This document shows, one piece after another, positions 6,325 to 6,917 of a DNA stretch of 6,917 nucleotides. The translations under genes and the position numbers were made by a program. This stretch comes from Granulosicoccaceae bacterium. GTDB lineage: Bacteria; Pseudomonadota; Gammaproteobacteria; Granulosicoccales; Granulosicoccaceae. A model generated the notes under the pieces. That model worked only from the letters and a program-made list of their open reading frames with translations, was not told the DNA's origin and ran no database searches. Where the stretch lies: NCBI GenBank assembly GCA_023301405.1, contig JALZUX010000476.1:1-6917 (forward strand), in the 5' to 3' direction. Position 1 is the stretch's first letter. Each line of letters starts with the position of its first letter.

Positions 6325-6917
6325 ATGCCCACAGACTCGAATAACCCAGCCATCAAAAGCAAACCAAAATCAGCCAACCTGTTTTGGATCTCATTGATGC
6401 TGGTGCTGTCACTTGCGCTACTGCCACCGGCACTTTATTTTACCGGGCACCCGTTCTGGCTGGATATTTTCACCCGCCTGGTTATTTTAGCCATCGCCGC
6501 CTCCGGCTTAAATTTAATTCTGGGGTATGGCGGCCTAGTGTCTTTCGGCCACGCCGCCTACATTGGCCTTGGGGCTTATGCGGTTGGCATACCGGTTTAT
6601 CACTCGACCTATGGCGGCATGGACTTCATCGCCAGCTACAATGGTTTTGTGCATCTGGCACTGGCACTTAGTGTCAGTGCTTTGTTTGCGCTTATCACAG
6701 GCTTTATCTCACTGCGTACGCGCGGTGTTAATTTCATCATGATAACCATGGCCTTTGGACAAATGGTTTACTACGCCATCGTGTCACTTCAAACCTATGG
6801 CGGTGATGACGGCTTAACCATTGACTTGCGATCAGAGTTTCCACTGATTAACCTGGATAACCCGCTAACAATGTACGGCATTTGCTACGTTTCACTGGTG
6901 GTGATTGTTTTTCTTAT
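6325..6917 (+). CDS. livM: LivM-like ABC transporter inner-membrane permease, 5' part
   Basis: The second permease of the importer, open at the right edge: 197 codons are visible without a stop, while LivM proteins usually have 300-420 residues. It begins 10 bases after the LivH stop. A polar N-terminus (MPTDSNNPAIKSKPKS) is followed by a first hydrophobic helix (about 19-38), then the family hallmark RLVILAIAASGLNLILGYGGLVSFGHAAYIGLGAYAVG (51-88), a helix at about 110-128, and the LivM motif SLRTRGVNFIMITMAFGQMVYYAIVS (129-154) with GGDDGL (159-164) shortly after. The ATG at 6325 has no clear Shine-Dalgarno, so translation coupled to the preceding gene is likely. The ATPase genes are expected downstream of the window. 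Confidence 0.92.
   Translation, partial: MPTDSNNPAIKSKPKSANLFWISLMLVLSLALLPPALYFTGHPFWLDIFTRLVILAIAASGLNLILGYGGLVSFGHAAYIGLGAYAVGIPVYHSTYGGMDFIASYNGFVHLALALSVSALFALITGFISLRTRGVNFIMITMAFGQMVYYAIVSLQTYGGDDGLTIDLRSEFPLINLDNPLTMYGICYVSLVVIVFL

Noticed and set aside
5879..6325. 148-codon open frame on the minus strand opposite the LivH gene
   Set aside because: It is the complementary shadow of hydrophobic LivH codons. The Liv permease frame has full family motifs.
6384..6671. 95-codon + strand frame within the start of the LivM gene
   Set aside because: It runs in another frame over the LivM coding region, whose frame from 6325 is open to the window end with clear family motifs.

Overview
The window reads as an ordinary stretch of proteobacterial chromosome, most likely from a gammaproteobacterium. 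This is judged from the protein families and moderate base composition; no marker gene is present. All genes run on the + strand. They are the C-terminal part of a large NAD-dependent glutamate dehydrogenase (cut by the left edge), an MscS-type mechanosensitive channel, and the first three genes of a branched-chain-amino-acid-type (HAAT/Liv) ABC importer: a periplasmic binding protein, a LivH-like permease and a LivM-like permease cut by the right edge. No phage, CRISPR, tRNA, rRNA or transposase gene was seen.

Layout: 1-2218 glutamate dehydrogenase 3' part; 2219-2556 non-coding, with a perfect 7-bp hairpin just after the stop; 2557-3630 MscS-family channel; 3631-3995 non-coding leader with short hairpins and an AT-rich dyad; 3996-5180 binding protein, using a TTG start supported by a good ribosome binding site; 5181-5390 a gap almost filled by a long imperfect inverted repeat; 5391-6314 LivH-like permease; 6325-6917 LivM-like permease, still open at the window end. 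The two ATPase genes (LivG/LivF-like) would be expected just beyond the right edge.

Functionally, the binding protein would capture a small carboxylate or amino-acid-like solute in the periplasm and pass it to the LivH/LivM membrane pair. Its sequence recalls the binding proteins grouped with aromatic-acid uptake (Nba-like) more than classical LivJ/LivK, so the substrate is open. The glutamate dehydrogenase would feed glutamate carbon into 2-oxoglutarate and release ammonium. The channel gene has its own leader and no evident functional link to either neighbour.

The most interesting structure is the 174-bp inverted repeat at 5206-5379 between the binding-protein and LivH genes. It has several matched stem blocks, no coding potential and ends only 11 bases before the LivH start. 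It looks like a MITE-like non-autonomous insertion, or an intercistronic hairpin, and may have separated a Shine-Dalgarno sequence from its start codon. I did not find a novel multigene system in this window.
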